A DNA stretch of 63,266 nt from a virus: positions 1 to 63,266 of IMG/VR virus record IMGVR_UViG_3300045970_000244; one strand, given 5' to 3'. Shown here in pieces: positions 17,129-26,457 of this stretch; the stretch's first letter is position 1; each line of letters opens with the position of its first letter. The notes under the pieces are model-generated. The model did no database searches. It had not been told where the DNA came from and worked only from the letters and a program-made list of their open reading frames with translations. The translations under genes and the position numbers were made by a program.

Positions 17129-17506
17129 TTATGCTTTCACGCCGTCACGGAGGAGCTTCACGGCAACAACGTCGCCAGAAACGCCCGCTTCGAGTGCGCG
17201 CGCATAGATATACGCGCCGGTTATGGCGACAATGAGCTTACCGTTGGCATCGCCCGAGAGCTGGTCATCGACCGCTACCGTGCCACCCAACAGCGCCTTG
17301 CTGACGCCTGATTCCATGATCTCCGCAGCTTCACCCGAGATGGGCTTGTTCTGCAGAATCCCATGTGCGCTTGCGCCGGCACCTGCCGACACGATCGACG
17401 GAACACCGCTCACCGCTGCCACTGTGACAGCCGTGAACTGCTTCGCCGAAAGGTCTGCACCTGCCGGGAGCACACCAAATTTACGGCCCGGAATTTCGTA
17501 AGCCAT
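17129..17506 (-). CDS. Capsid decoration / stabilising protein, DUF2190-like (125 aa)
   Basis: A small beta-rich protein with alternating Ala/Gly/Val (LSAKQFTAVTVAAVSGVPSIV...SGVSKALLGGTVAVDDQL), located just before the capsid gene, where decoration proteins usually lie. The start overlaps the scaffold stop as TAATG. It should trimerise on the capsid surface. Confidence 0.75.
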   Translation of the reverse strand: MAYEIPGRKFGVLPAGADLSAKQFTAVTVAAVSGVPSIVSAGAGASAHGILQNKPISGEAAEIMESGVSKALLGGTVAVDDQLSGDANGKLIVAITGAYIYARALEAGVSGDVVAVKLLRDGVKA

Positions 17507-18525
17507 TAGATGCCTCCTTTACGGTTCTTCTGGTGTTCAGCGTACAGTTTGCGGCCTTCGTCAGAAGTGATGAAGTCCGTGTACGCCTGTTCTTTTGAGA
17601 TCGTTCCACCAGACTTCTTGACGATTCCGTCAACGGCGGCGTCGATCTTGCCCGAGATGTCAGCGCCGGCATTGCCAGTCTGATCCGAGCCAGTTTCCTC
17701 GAACAGCTTGCCCTTCTCGGCTTGCTTGTCCAAGGCTTCGAACTGTTTGCACACGCGGTCAAAATCCTCTTTACCGGCTTTGTCGGCCAGTTTCAGGGTC
17801 TTGACGAGCTCTGCTTTGTCCAGAGCGATGTGCTTGAATTCCTCAGCTTTCGCCACGATTTCTTTCTCGCGACCCGAGGCTTTGAGCTCGGTGATCTCTT
17901 TTTCCAGACTTGCGGCCTTGGTTACCGCTTCCATCTGGGTCTTGAAGATCGCTTCGACTTCAGGGCGGAGCTTCTCAGGAACCGCCGCGAGGTCGATGGT
18001 TCCATCAGACTTCATGATGATTCCCATATCTCCCTCCCCTTCTTTCTTTACAGGTTCAGTTGTTTTGCCGTCGGTCTTAGCAATCCGTGCCTCAGCGTCG
18101 GGATAACCCTTGCCTAGTTTCCGAACATGGGACTTGACGGCTTTCATGTAAGCGTCCATGCCTGCGGAATGAGCGGATTCCTTCTCCTCGTCCGACGCTT
18201 CGGGCAGTGAGCCCTCTACGCCAGCCTTGGAACCTTTGTCGACTTCCCCTTCGTCGCCCTCTTCTTCTTCTTCGTCTTCGGTGAGGCCGGCTTTGCCAGC
18301 GCCTTCCGTTCCGGGCTCGTCGTGGGGAGCGCCCTCGCTGATCCCGATGCTCTCAAGCACCTGATCGACGAGTTCGTCGGTAATTTCTTCTTTGAACGGG
18401 GCGAGAATACGCGCCACCGCTTTGAGGGCTGCCTGCGCCTGTGGGCTCAGGGCCGGGGCCGCTGCTGGGTTTGCTGCTGGCGCTCCGGCGGCCGGCGCTG
18501 GTTTCGTGGGGTCTACTGTGGGCAT
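17506..18525 (-). CDS. Scaffold protein (339 aa), possibly with an extended 400-aa form
   Basis: A strong AAGGAGG lies six bases before the ATG at 18525, which I take as the main start. The same frame is open from a GTG at 18708 without a clear ribosome site. That extension (EVSLVPRGANKKKFIIFKS) resembles sequences found next to prohead proteases. The body is Ala/Pro-rich, then strongly acidic (EDEEEEEGDEGEVD), then coiled coil, which suits a scaffold. It lies between the protease-like gene and the decoration protein. Confidence 0.75.
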   Translation of the reverse strand: MPTVDPTKPAPAAGAPAANPAAAPALSPQAQAALKAVARILAPFKEEITDELVDQVLESIGISEGAPHDEPGTEGAGKAGLTEDEEEEEGDEGEVDKGSKAGVEGSLPEASDEEKESAHSAGMDAYMKAVKSHVRKLGKGYPDAEARIAKTDGKTTEPVKKEGEGDMGIIMKSDGTIDLAAVPEKLRPEVEAIFKTQMEAVTKAASLEKEITELKASGREKEIVAKAEEFKHIALDKAELVKTLKLADKAGKEDFDRVCKQFEALDKQAEKGKLFEETGSDQTGNAGADISGKIDAAVDGIVKKSGGTISKEQAYTDFITSDEGRKLYAEHQKNRKGGI

Positions 18526-18788
18526 GGGAGCCTCCTTCGCTGTGGCAATGTAAGCCTTGAGAACAGCCTCAACCTTTGCCATTTGCTCGGGTGTGACGGA
18601 TTGAATGGCTTCGAGCGCCGACTTGAAGATGATGAACTTCTTCTTGTTCGCGCCTCGGGGCACCAAACTGACTTCGGCTGGTTCAAGACTGTGTAAACGT
18701 CGTATCACTGAAATTGATCTCGCTTATTCCCAAGTTGCACGATTAACAAGAATCGCGCAAGCCGAAACGGTCGAATACTTCCTTTGCT

Positions 18789-21155
18789 CTAGGCAGGGTT
18801 TTGCCCATCACGAAGCCCAAACCCGCCCACACTGAACGCCTGATACTCGCCTTCGAGCACCTTTTGCCACTCTTTTGCGTCCTTGATTTTGATGCCCAGC
18901 ACCCACGATCCCTTCTTGATCTTCTGCGGCCCGTACTGCCCGCCTTCAAGCTCCATGTCGACCGGGGCGATGTAACTCTCAACAGGTTCGGCTTGTATCG
19001 CCCGCCCGTGCCCAGAGCCCACAACCCGCGATTTCTGCAAATATATGTGCGCTGCGCTCTCAATATCATCGGCAGACATCCAATCTTCTTGAGAGTCGAC
19101 CTCGTCGGGAGCGAGCACCACACCGTAGACGACTTGCTTGTGCTTGTCGGCCTTGATGATAGGGACCTGTCTCAAGTCTTTGGAATCTGCCTTCTTTACC
19201 GGCTTTGACCAGTGCGAAATATTGTACCGAAACCCACTGGAGGTCTTTCCCCCACTTATTCCTGCTTCACGCATGAGGGATTCGTGAACGTGCTTGGCTT
19301 GTGCGCTTGGGAGCCCAGAGGAAACACGCTTTGCCCCTTGCGCTGCCGCTGCCGAATACAACGAGCGGTACATCTCTTTACCGAGCCCTTTACCCTGAAA
19401 CTCATCCTCTAGATCCGTTTCCCCTATGTGGAGGGTGTCTCCGAGGACGATCCCATTCCCGATTCCAACCGTCTTCCCTTCTGAATCCTTTATTTTAACG
19501 CGAACCGCCGGGCTGTCGCGTTCGTCTTCCGAGAGGTCGAGCCCCAAATCTTTCCCGGTCAGATGCTCAACTTGCATTGTGGTTTTGGTTGCGTTGTCTT
19601 CAGTGTCCGTGGTCTCGCGCTCCCACTTGTCCCACGCCGCCTTGTGTTCGTCCTTGGCCTTCTGAAACTCGCGCCCGGTCTTCTCTTCGTGGGCCTGAGC
19701 CTCTTGATGAATCTCATGAACCCGCTGGTCGGTGGGGTTCTTGTCGGCCTCTTCTCGCGCGTTGCGTTCGGCGGTCTGAGCCTTGTGCCATTCGCGACGT
19801 GTTTCCTTCATTTTCTTTTGCGCTGAATCAACGACTTTCATGTGCGGGCTGAGCTCTCCCTTGCCCTTGCTCTCTCCACCGCCAGACCCGAATCGCCCTT
19901 TCTCGTCGCGCGACACCTTGCTCTCGTCCCAATCGCCGGCCTTGCTCACTGCCATGCCTGCGCTGCGGGAGTAAGGCTTGTCGCCTTCGAGCTTTGTTTG
20001 GTGATAGCGCACCTTCTGCTCAAGGGTCTGTCGGGCCTTCATCGCGGCCTTCATGTTGTTGTGGGCCTGCTCATCTTTCGGGTTCTTCTCGTAGGATTCG
20101 CGAGCCTTCTTCTCTTCTGAGTGGGCGTCCTTCAGGCTTGCTTGGGCCGTCATCAGGTGGTCGGCATGTGCCTCGCGTGGGGTCGAGTAGTGCTTGCCGC
20201 CAGATTCACCACCGCCAGAGCCAAAGCGTCCGCGCTCGTCGCGGGGATGTTTTGATTCTTCAAAGGATTCCTCTTTGCTCACGGCGTCGGTCCAGTACTC
20301 GCCCAGAGTTTCAAACGCGAGCTGCGCGTCTTCGGACAGCGGCTCCTTCTCGCTCACGCGCTCGAATATCTGCCGGTACACGAGCTTGGCGCCCTTGGCG
20401 ACTTGGCCCTCGTTGGTTTCGAACCACGTCATGACGAGTTCCTTGGGGTACTCGGTCAGTTCTTCCGGGCCCTCGTAAAGCATCTCGCCGCCGTCTTTGA
20501 GAACCCGGGCGATCTCTCCCAGAATCTCCTTCGGCTGAACGTTCTCCATGTCATGCAGGGCGTTGACTACGCGCACACCCTTGGCCACCCTCTCGGGGAA
20601 CGGGAGGCCCAAGCCGAGGTCATGGATCAGTGTCCCATGATCATACGGATAGATGTCGATGCCGATGTGTCCGGGCTCTCGGCAGGAGGAGCATCCGAGG
20701 TCAAGCATGAGCGATGGTTCGCTCTGCGCTTGCCGGACTTGGTCTTGCTCACCGCTGAAAGCCGCGTCCCCGCGCAAAATCTTGCCGTAGTGGTCGGCGT
20801 CGACGTCAAGGCGGGCCTTGGCCGTGATGCTGGCAACCATCGGGTCAATATTTCCGTTGGCGAACTCGTAATCGGTTCCTTCGATTCTCTGCTGCAAAGC
20901 GAGAACGTCAGCAAAAGCGTCGTCATCAACAATGCGGTCAGCCTTAGTAGCCTTGACAATCTTGTTCCTCTTCTTTCCGAGCGGTTGGTTTACGTGAACG
21001 TCAGAGCCGGCGGGCTGGGCCTTCTTGCACTTGGCGGCCTTTGCTTTGCCTCCAGCCGACGCGCGTGAAGCGCGAAAGAGCTGCGACATCATCCAGTCTG
21101 GTAGGTACGCTTTCGATTTCTTGTGCAGGGCCTCAAGGTATCCGGGTGTCGCCAT
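18789..21155 (-). CDS. Multidomain virion protein: SAM methyltransferase-like, GNAT-like and XkdF protease-like domains (788 aa)
   Basis: Residues 51-58 carry SDVHVNQP, as at the capsid N-terminus. Residues 148-235 have a class I methyltransferase-like motif I (LMLDLGCSS...GIDIYP) and a late VLKDGGEMLYEG strand. Two linkers (around 301-317 and 411-429) share a RDE(R/K)GRFGSGGGES motif and are followed by charged coiled coils. Residues 548-645 contain a GNAT-like acetyl-CoA loop (QGKGLGKEM). Residues 660-785 (VVYGVVLAPDEVDSQEDWMS; YQAFSVGG) match XkdF-type prohead protease. No such fusion is standard. Catalysis by any domain is untested. Confidence 0.8.
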   Translation of the reverse strand: MATPGYLEALHKKSKAYLPDWMMSQLFRASRASAGGKAKAAKCKKAQPAGSDVHVNQPLGKKRNKIVKATKADRIVDDDAFADVLALQQRIEGTDYEFANGNIDPMVASITAKARLDVDADHYGKILRGDAAFSGEQDQVRQAQSEPSLMLDLGCSSCREPGHIGIDIYPYDHGTLIHDLGLGLPFPERVAKGVRVVNALHDMENVQPKEILGEIARVLKDGGEMLYEGPEELTEYPKELVMTWFETNEGQVAKGAKLVYRQIFERVSEKEPLSEDAQLAFETLGEYWTDAVSKEESFEESKHPRDERGRFGSGGGESGGKHYSTPREAHADHLMTAQASLKDAHSEEKKARESYEKNPKDEQAHNNMKAAMKARQTLEQKVRYHQTKLEGDKPYSRSAGMAVSKAGDWDESKVSRDEKGRFGSGGGESKGKGELSPHMKVVDSAQKKMKETRREWHKAQTAERNAREEADKNPTDQRVHEIHQEAQAHEEKTGREFQKAKDEHKAAWDKWERETTDTEDNATKTTMQVEHLTGKDLGLDLSEDERDSPAVRVKIKDSEGKTVGIGNGIVLGDTLHIGETDLEDEFQGKGLGKEMYRSLYSAAAAQGAKRVSSGLPSAQAKHVHESLMREAGISGGKTSSGFRYNISHWSKPVKKADSKDLRQVPIIKADKHKQVVYGVVLAPDEVDSQEDWMSADDIESAAHIYLQKSRVVGSGHGRAIQAEPVESYIAPVDMELEGGQYGPQKIKKGSWVLGIKIKDAKEWQKVLEGEYQAFSVGGFGLRDGQNPA

Positions 21156-21157
21156 GT

Positions 21158-22129
21158 TTATTCTTCCTCGCTCTCTTCTGGTTGCGCGTCTTCCAGCCTC
21201 TGTGCTGAATTGCCAAAGTCAAGCTCCATGCCGCAAAAACAATGCGGGTGGCTCTCGGTTGGGACGTCAACTTGTTCTCCGTTCGGTAGTGTCCAAAATT
21301 CGTCCAAGGGCACCGCGACACCATCCATGGGTTCACAGATTTCGCACGGGGCTCCATCCACGATCCAGACCTTACGAGCGGTTCCCCGATCAATAAGGCT
21401 CTGGTCTGCGGCCTGCCGCCACACGGCTAGCTGCCCTTGGTTTGTGGCGAGTCTGGTTTCGGTGCGGGCGATCATCATGGCGCGGTACTGCAGCAGGTCG
21501 TCCATCTTCTTGGCGGCGTATGCCTGCTGGTTTGCGGCCGGGATGTCCTTACCCTGCATTCCCCGAACATAATTTTGGTACGCTGCTGTGAGCCGTGTTC
21601 CGAGGCCGATTGTGCCCTTGATCTCGGCTGCCACTTGGCGCGGCGTGAGGGCTTCGTTCATGGAGCGCGCGACCTGTTGCTGGATGAGTTCCTGTGTTGA
21701 TTTTTTTGCGTCGGTTATCCACTCGCCGGTGCGCTTGTCCACGAAGTTCCTGATGGACGGGTTCTTCATGTCGAACCGGAGCTCGTTCTTCACGGGAGGA
21801 GGCAACCTCTCCAAGCTGAATCCAGCCGCTGAGGTCAGCGTGCCCGCGAGAGTGCGGCGCGCGGGGCCCATGTCCTCGTGCATGTCGTCCCACGGGATGA
21901 TGGCCATGATCTTGCTTGGGTCGCCGGAAATCCAGAACTCTTCAATCTTCGCTGCGCTGACTCGTTTTTTGAACGTGCTGTATCCGTGAACGAGGTCCAC
22001 TCGGACGGCGCCGGCCATGTTTTTACTCAGGTTGGTCAGACGCGTGTACGTGCGGGTCTTGGCCCACTTGCTCTTTGGGGCTGCTTTGAGGATAGAGGTG
22101 CGTGGCTCAGAGTGAACCCACATCACCAT
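21158..22129 (-). CDS. Phage head morphogenesis protein, Mu gpF-like (323 aa)
   Basis: I choose the ATG at 22129, which overlaps the upstream stop and has AAAGG upstream. The region IARTETRLATNQGQLAVWRQ and the terminal EICEPMDGVAVPLDEFWTLPNGE with HPHCFCGMEL (Cys/His-rich) are typical of gpF/SPP1 gp7-like minor head proteins. It follows the portal, as in Mu-like head modules, and likely acts inside the procapsid. Confidence 0.85.
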   Translation of the reverse strand: MVMWVHSEPRTSILKAAPKSKWAKTRTYTRLTNLSKNMAGAVRVDLVHGYSTFKKRVSAAKIEEFWISGDPSKIMAIIPWDDMHEDMGPARRTLAGTLTSAAGFSLERLPPPVKNELRFDMKNPSIRNFVDKRTGEWITDAKKSTQELIQQQVARSMNEALTPRQVAAEIKGTIGLGTRLTAAYQNYVRGMQGKDIPAANQQAYAAKKMDDLLQYRAMMIARTETRLATNQGQLAVWRQAADQSLIDRGTARKVWIVDGAPCEICEPMDGVAVPLDEFWTLPNGEQVDVPTESHPHCFCGMELDFGNSAQRLEDAQPEESEEE

Positions 22130-22422
22130 TGAACCTTTCCGTCGCGTACCCAGCCGTGGAACTTGCACTGGCTCTTGATCTCGCGGCCGTCAGCCAACTT
22201 GAGCGCGCCGGTACAGTCGATGATCGGCGAAACCGTCACCGTGGCGATGTCGTCAGATGACTTTGACCAGATTGCCCCGCTGCCAAACAACGACGGGGCC
22301 GTAAAGCTCACGGCGATAGAGTGCCCGCGCTCGCACACGGGGCAGTCGAACATGAGCACGTTGTCGGCGCGTTCAGCGAACTTGACGAACTGCCCTTTAA
22401 GCTCGCGGAGAGATTTTTCCAT
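22123..22422 (-). CDS. Small zinc-ribbon-like protein, DUF6527-like (99 aa)
   Basis: Four cysteines in two pairs (FDCPVCERGH and later IIDC...SQCKFHGW) suggest one zinc-binding site. The end CKFHGWVRDGKVQW resembles the conserved end of DUF6527 phage proteins. It sits between the portal and the head morphogenesis gene. Its role is unknown. Confidence 0.65.
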   Translation of the reverse strand: MEKSLRELKGQFVKFAERADNVLMFDCPVCERGHSIAVSFTAPSLFGSGAIWSKSSDDIATVTVSPIIDCTGALKLADGREIKSQCKFHGWVRDGKVQW

Positions 22423-22432
22423 GGCGTCCTCC

Positions 22433-23950
22433 TCAGACGTTCAGGGTCAGTTGCCGGGCCGCTGCTGCGCGCATGGCGGACTGTTGTTCCGTGTCACCTG
22501 TGGCGTTGGTCACTATCGGTGTCGCGGGCTGGCCGTTCACGGGAGTGGTGTCCCCTGAGTTTGCGCCTTGGGGCCGCTGTTTGTCGTCATACGGGATTTC
22601 AACCTGCTTGACGAACTCGTCGGTCGTCTTGCGCGGCGGTGCCACTACTTGGCTTACGGTGCGCAGAGGGTCGATCGGTTCCGGGAGCCCTGCAATCTTC
22701 ATCAGGTACTTCTCAAGCTCACCGTCAGTGGACGGGAACAGCGGATACCCGGCCGACGCCAACGACGAGATGTACGCGCCCAAGTCCTTCAGGTCGATGG
22801 TCTCAAGGTCGCCGTGCACGAGCGTTGGGTAGTCAGTCACCTCAAAGTCGTTCAACTCGAACAGACGCGGTATCGCAAACCGGTTGAACACGTCCGCGAT
22901 GATGTCGAGGAACGCGCCAATGGCCACACTGAACAGCTCGGTCTTGCTCGACTGGAGCGCGAACGAGCCCACGTTGCTGTGCCCGATCAGGATGAAGTCG
23001 GCCAGAGCCGTCATGGCGATGCGTTGGTCGTAACGCTGAATAATCTTGTCGGTGTCGAACTGACGTTGGCCGCCGGTGCTCAACAGCTTCAACTCATACA
23101 TCAGCTTGCCGTTGGTGTCGTAGGCCATGGGGAACACGATGCCCTCTTGTTCGTCGCGACGGATATTCGTGACGATCTCCTTCAGGTTCTGGAGGATCGC
23201 CTTCTGCCCGGCGTTCGCGCCGGATGACAGCAACTCAGGTGGAACCAGCGCCACGGGCAAGCCCGCAAGATCGCGCTCAATGCCGATGGCCTCGATGTTC
23301 TCGATGTTCTTCTTCATGTACCAAGGGCGGTACGCGCCACGCAGGATGCTGCGACCCTCGGGATTGTTCTTGTCGATGGCCGTGCGGAACAGGAGCATCT
23401 TCTCAATCGGGATCTCGGTCAGGTAGTAGTGCGGCGGGGCCAACTGCTGCACGCCCTTGATGCCGCCGTGATCGTCGAACAGCCAGCGGTAGATGGTGTC
23501 CTGTGAGCGGAGGGGAATCTTGCGCCAGCCAATGCGGCCGTCAGCGTGTTTTGACTTCATCCACCCGGGCCCGCTCTGCCCGCAGCGGCGCTTGTAAACG
23601 ATCTCGTGCGCGCTGTACCCGTACTGGAGCATGGTGAGGATTTCGCTAATCGTGTCGGTCCACGACTGCGACATATCGTTCATACAGCTTTCAAGAAAGT
23701 CCGCTGCCTCTTTGTCGTAAGGCTGCTCTGAGGCGGGCTTGGCTCGCCACTGAACTCCACGACAGAGCATGGTGATGGCGAACAGAACGGCGTTCACCGT
23801 GGGGTCGTTGTTGGCCATCTCTTTGTAGATGGCAACCCCTTTCCATCCGACTAATTCTCGAAGGAATTCCTCGTAGACGAACCCGGAGAACCTTTTGAGG
23901 CCGGAGGCTCCGACTTCTCTCATGTCAAGTATGCGAGTATCTTGTTCCAT
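22433..23950 (-). CDS. Portal protein, DUF935-like (505 aa)
   Basis: Typical portal segments include NDPTVNAVLFAITMLCRGVQW, DTISEILTMLQYGYSAHEIVYK and RSILRGAYRPWYMKKNIENIEAIGIERD (split). A VGSFALQSSKTELFSVAIG region near residue 325 is another. The length suits the DUF935/Mu gp29 group. It lies between the large terminase and the head morphogenesis gene and would form the dodecameric DNA channel. Confidence 0.9.
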   Translation of the reverse strand: MEQDTRILDMREVGASGLKRFSGFVYEEFLRELVGWKGVAIYKEMANNDPTVNAVLFAITMLCRGVQWRAKPASEQPYDKEAADFLESCMNDMSQSWTDTISEILTMLQYGYSAHEIVYKRRCGQSGPGWMKSKHADGRIGWRKIPLRSQDTIYRWLFDDHGGIKGVQQLAPPHYYLTEIPIEKMLLFRTAIDKNNPEGRSILRGAYRPWYMKKNIENIEAIGIERDLAGLPVALVPPELLSSGANAGQKAILQNLKEIVTNIRRDEQEGIVFPMAYDTNGKLMYELKLLSTGGQRQFDTDKIIQRYDQRIAMTALADFILIGHSNVGSFALQSSKTELFSVAIGAFLDIIADVFNRFAIPRLFELNDFEVTDYPTLVHGDLETIDLKDLGAYISSLASAGYPLFPSTDGELEKYLMKIAGLPEPIDPLRTVSQVVAPPRKTTDEFVKQVEIPYDDKQRPQGANSGDTTPVNGQPATPIVTNATGDTEQQSAMRAAAARQLTLNV

Positions 23951-23964
23951 GCTTTTACGTTACC

Positions 23965-25464
23965 TCATCGCCATTTGCTCGGGCCAGTGAAACTTATCGG
24001 TGCCCAGTCTGTCGGCATCCCTTCGTTCAAACGTGTCAGGGCTTGCGACGTGCTGTCAATCTGGTCGTCGTGTGCGCCGTTGGGAAACACGGCCCACTCT
24101 TCAACGTAGTCATGAATCCACGGGGCAATGCTCGGGTCCGGCAGTATCACATTGCCGGCCTCTATGCTTGGCGTCACGGCTTGGGCTCGTGCGAGCTTGG
24201 CGCCACGGGGTCTGATGGGGATCATGCCGGGGATCTTGTTGCGGAGCGTGTCGATCATCGCAGCGCCGTTGGCGGCCTCTTCGACGAGCTTGGCGTGCGC
24301 GGCGGGCCACTTTGCCGTCAGCGTCATGATGGCCATGATGGTCTCGGTGAACGTGAGCCGGGCCCTCACCTGATCCAGCAGATATTTGTTCGCGCCGATC
24401 TTCCCCCAAACCTGCCCAACAACAAAGTCTGTTTGCGGGCCGTCTTTGAAGGTCAAATCCCACGACTGAATGATCTGGTCGAACGCGCTCGTGGCCGGGG
24501 CTTCGCGGTAGTACTTCCACCACCCGCGCTTGATTAAGGTGCCCTCCTCTGGTGACGGGCGCTGCTGGTAAAGCGAAGACCACACGCGCCGTGAGGCCGC
24601 TTTGATCTTGCCCATGTCCTCTAAGCTGAACACAGAGGGCCACAGGGGTTCGCCTATCTTGCGCGGGTCTTCGTCGTTGGAGTCGTCTTCCCTGATGGCT
24701 GGGAACGACAGCACCGTCCATTGGTCGGCCTGCGGGTCGTCCTTGGCGAGCTTGAGGAGCCGGCCGGCGAGGTCGTCTTCGTGCCAGCGGGTCATGGTGA
24801 GCAGGATTCGCGCGGGCGTGCCGTCAGCGGCGTCCTTCAGCCGGGTGCGGGCCGTGGACATGAACCAGTCAAACTGATGCTGCCGGAAGGTTTCGCTGGA
24901 CGCTTCCTTCATGTTTTTCACCGGGTCGTCGATGATGAACGTGTTGGCCGTCTTACCCGTGAGCGATCCGCCCACGCCCACGCTGTGATACTTGCCCTTT
25001 CGGTTGACGATCTCAAAGACCTCAGTGTTACGGGCCCAGTTGCTGTCGCGCCCATCCGAGAGCTTCACGTCCGGGAACAAGGCGCGGTACTTCTCGCTGT
25101 CGATGATGCGCTGTACGTCTCGGTTGAACTGCGCCGTGAACTGCCACCCGTACGACGCCGCGATGATGTTGTGGTCCGGGTCCTTCCCGAAGATGTACGC
25201 GGGCAGGTGCCGGCTCACCATCTGTGACTTACCGATCTGCGGCTGCAGGAAGATCATCAGCCGGGTAATCTCTCCCTTTACGAATCTCTCCAGATACCGC
25301 GCTATCAGCCTGTGATGCCAGTTGATCTTGAACTCGGGCATCGTGTACTTGGCGAACGATAGGAAGTTCTCGCGCCCGAACGAGGCGACCTTCTCACTGG
25401 TGAGGTCGTGCCACGTGGTGAGCTCGTTATTTCTGGTGTTCAATAACTCTGGGCTTGCTTCCAT
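23965..25464 (-). CDS. terL: Terminase large subunit (499 aa)
   Basis: The ATPase has a Walker A-like QPQIGKS (residues 74-80) and a Walker B TFIIDDP (about 175-181). The nuclease domain shows SWDLTFK around residue 332 and a terminal HDDQIDS. Length and motif order are normal for the family. It overlaps the small subunit by 38 bases. It cuts and pumps DNA through the portal. Confidence 0.93.
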   Translation of the reverse strand: MEASPELLNTRNNELTTWHDLTSEKVASFGRENFLSFAKYTMPEFKINWHHRLIARYLERFVKGEITRLMIFLQPQIGKSQMVSRHLPAYIFGKDPDHNIIAASYGWQFTAQFNRDVQRIIDSEKYRALFPDVKLSDGRDSNWARNTEVFEIVNRKGKYHSVGVGGSLTGKTANTFIIDDPVKNMKEASSETFRQHQFDWFMSTARTRLKDAADGTPARILLTMTRWHEDDLAGRLLKLAKDDPQADQWTVLSFPAIREDDSNDEDPRKIGEPLWPSVFSLEDMGKIKAASRRVWSSLYQQRPSPEEGTLIKRGWWKYYREAPATSAFDQIIQSWDLTFKDGPQTDFVVGQVWGKIGANKYLLDQVRARLTFTETIMAIMTLTAKWPAAHAKLVEEAANGAAMIDTLRNKIPGMIPIRPRGAKLARAQAVTPSIEAGNVILPDPSIAPWIHDYVEEWAVFPNGAHDDQIDSTSQALTRLNEGMPTDWAPISFTGPSKWR

Positions 25465-26026
25465 CGCCTTCGATTTCTTGCAGAAACTTCTGCATCTCCA
25501 AAATCTCTTTCATCTTCTCGGCCGGGGTAAGCTGGTCAACGCGCCTGACTTGAATCGGCGAGCCCTCGCCATCGCCGCTTACGCTCATGGTGCGCGCGTC
25601 GCGGAAGCCGTGCAGGTTCTTCAACATAAAAATCAGCGCCGCCGGGTTCCCTTGTGCTGGCTCGTACTCCCTGCGCATGAGCATTTGCCCGGTGTCGGGG
25701 TCACGCATGGGCCGCCCCTCGGAATCCACCAGCGGGGTTTCGCTCTTGATTCTACGGAGCAAACCGGCTGCTTGCATCTTGGCGAGGTTCTCCCAAAACC
25801 GGAGCGACAGGCTCAGTCCTTTTTGTTTGGCCTCCATGAACTCTGGGTATTCATGTAACCACTCGTAAAGTTTAGATTTACCTGTCAGCGTGATCGCCCC
25901 GAACGACTCAAACGAGTTGCCCTCGCCCATGTGTTTGATGAGCTGGTCGCACCACTCTTGTCGGAACGGTGTCGGTTTGCGTCCGACCTTGAGTTTGTCT
26001 TCTGGGTTTTTCCTTGGGGTCGCCAT
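25427..26026 (-). CDS. terS: Terminase small subunit (199 aa)
   Basis: I choose the ATG at 26026; an in-frame TTG four codons upstream is possible. The N-terminal half has a helix-turn-helix-like region (NSFESFGAITLTGKSKLYEWLHEYPEFMEA) as in small terminases that bind the packaging site. The C-terminus is helical and charged. It is the first gene of the leftward late block. Confidence 0.8.
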   Translation of the reverse strand: MATPRKNPEDKLKVGRKPTPFRQEWCDQLIKHMGEGNSFESFGAITLTGKSKLYEWLHEYPEFMEAKQKGLSLSLRFWENLAKMQAAGLLRRIKSETPLVDSEGRPMRDPDTGQMLMRREYEPAQGNPAALIFMLKNLHGFRDARTMSVSGDGEGSPIQVRRVDQLTPAEKMKEILEMQKFLQEIEGDGSKPRVIEHQK

Positions 26027-26457
26027 TTGTTTTTCCAATGTATCAGAGCTGGTTCAGCTTTCACACTGGATTGAATTTGCCGAGAGGTCAACCGATTACA
26101 CAGGGAAGAGGCGGGGACCGGTCAGAAGCATAACTGCCGATCCCCGTGCCCGAAGGCTCCCTAATGGCTGAGTTCAGTTTGCAAGAGCCGCCGACGTGAC
26201 GGAAGCCCTTGTGTCACATGACAGAAGGTTTTGTGTCAGTTCCGGGGCGGTAACTTCCGTGTAGGCCATTCCCCGGATGGATGAGCGACGTCAACCACTG
26301 AGTTCCGGCGCCCACTATAACCGAGCCTATATTATAGTCCCCGGGGCTTGGTGCATTATTGCACTTTTGTTGCGGTTTTCTTGCGTTTTGCTTGGGCGAT
26401 ATACTGTTTAGATTAATGATTCTCAGGCGTTAACACTCTTATATCATAATATATATT
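26027..26457. promoter_or_regulatory. Noncoding region before the late operon (candidate late promoter and operators)
   Basis: No gene is supported here. On the minus strand TATAAT (26336-26331) could be the -10 of a late promoter without a good -35. The -35 area instead overlaps the palindrome GTGCATTATTGCAC (26351-26364). The -10 lies in an inverted repeat (CTATAA...TTATAG, 26315-26337). TTGTGTCA occurs at 26209 and 26231, 22 bp apart, and the first copy forms TGTCACATGACA. An imperfect hairpin (CGGGGAcCGGtCAG / CTGCCGaTCCCCG) spans 26112-26146. Confidence 0.5.

Noticed and set aside
18789-21155. True DNA methyltransferase in the 788-residue protein
   Set aside because: There is a motif I-like loop but no NPPF/DPPY or PC motif of DNA methyltransferases; it is more like a small-molecule or protein methyltransferase fold, possibly inactive.
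26112-26146. Intrinsic terminator after the early leftward block
   Set aside because: The stem is imperfect and no T-run follows on either strand, so I list it only as a hairpin in the regulatory region.
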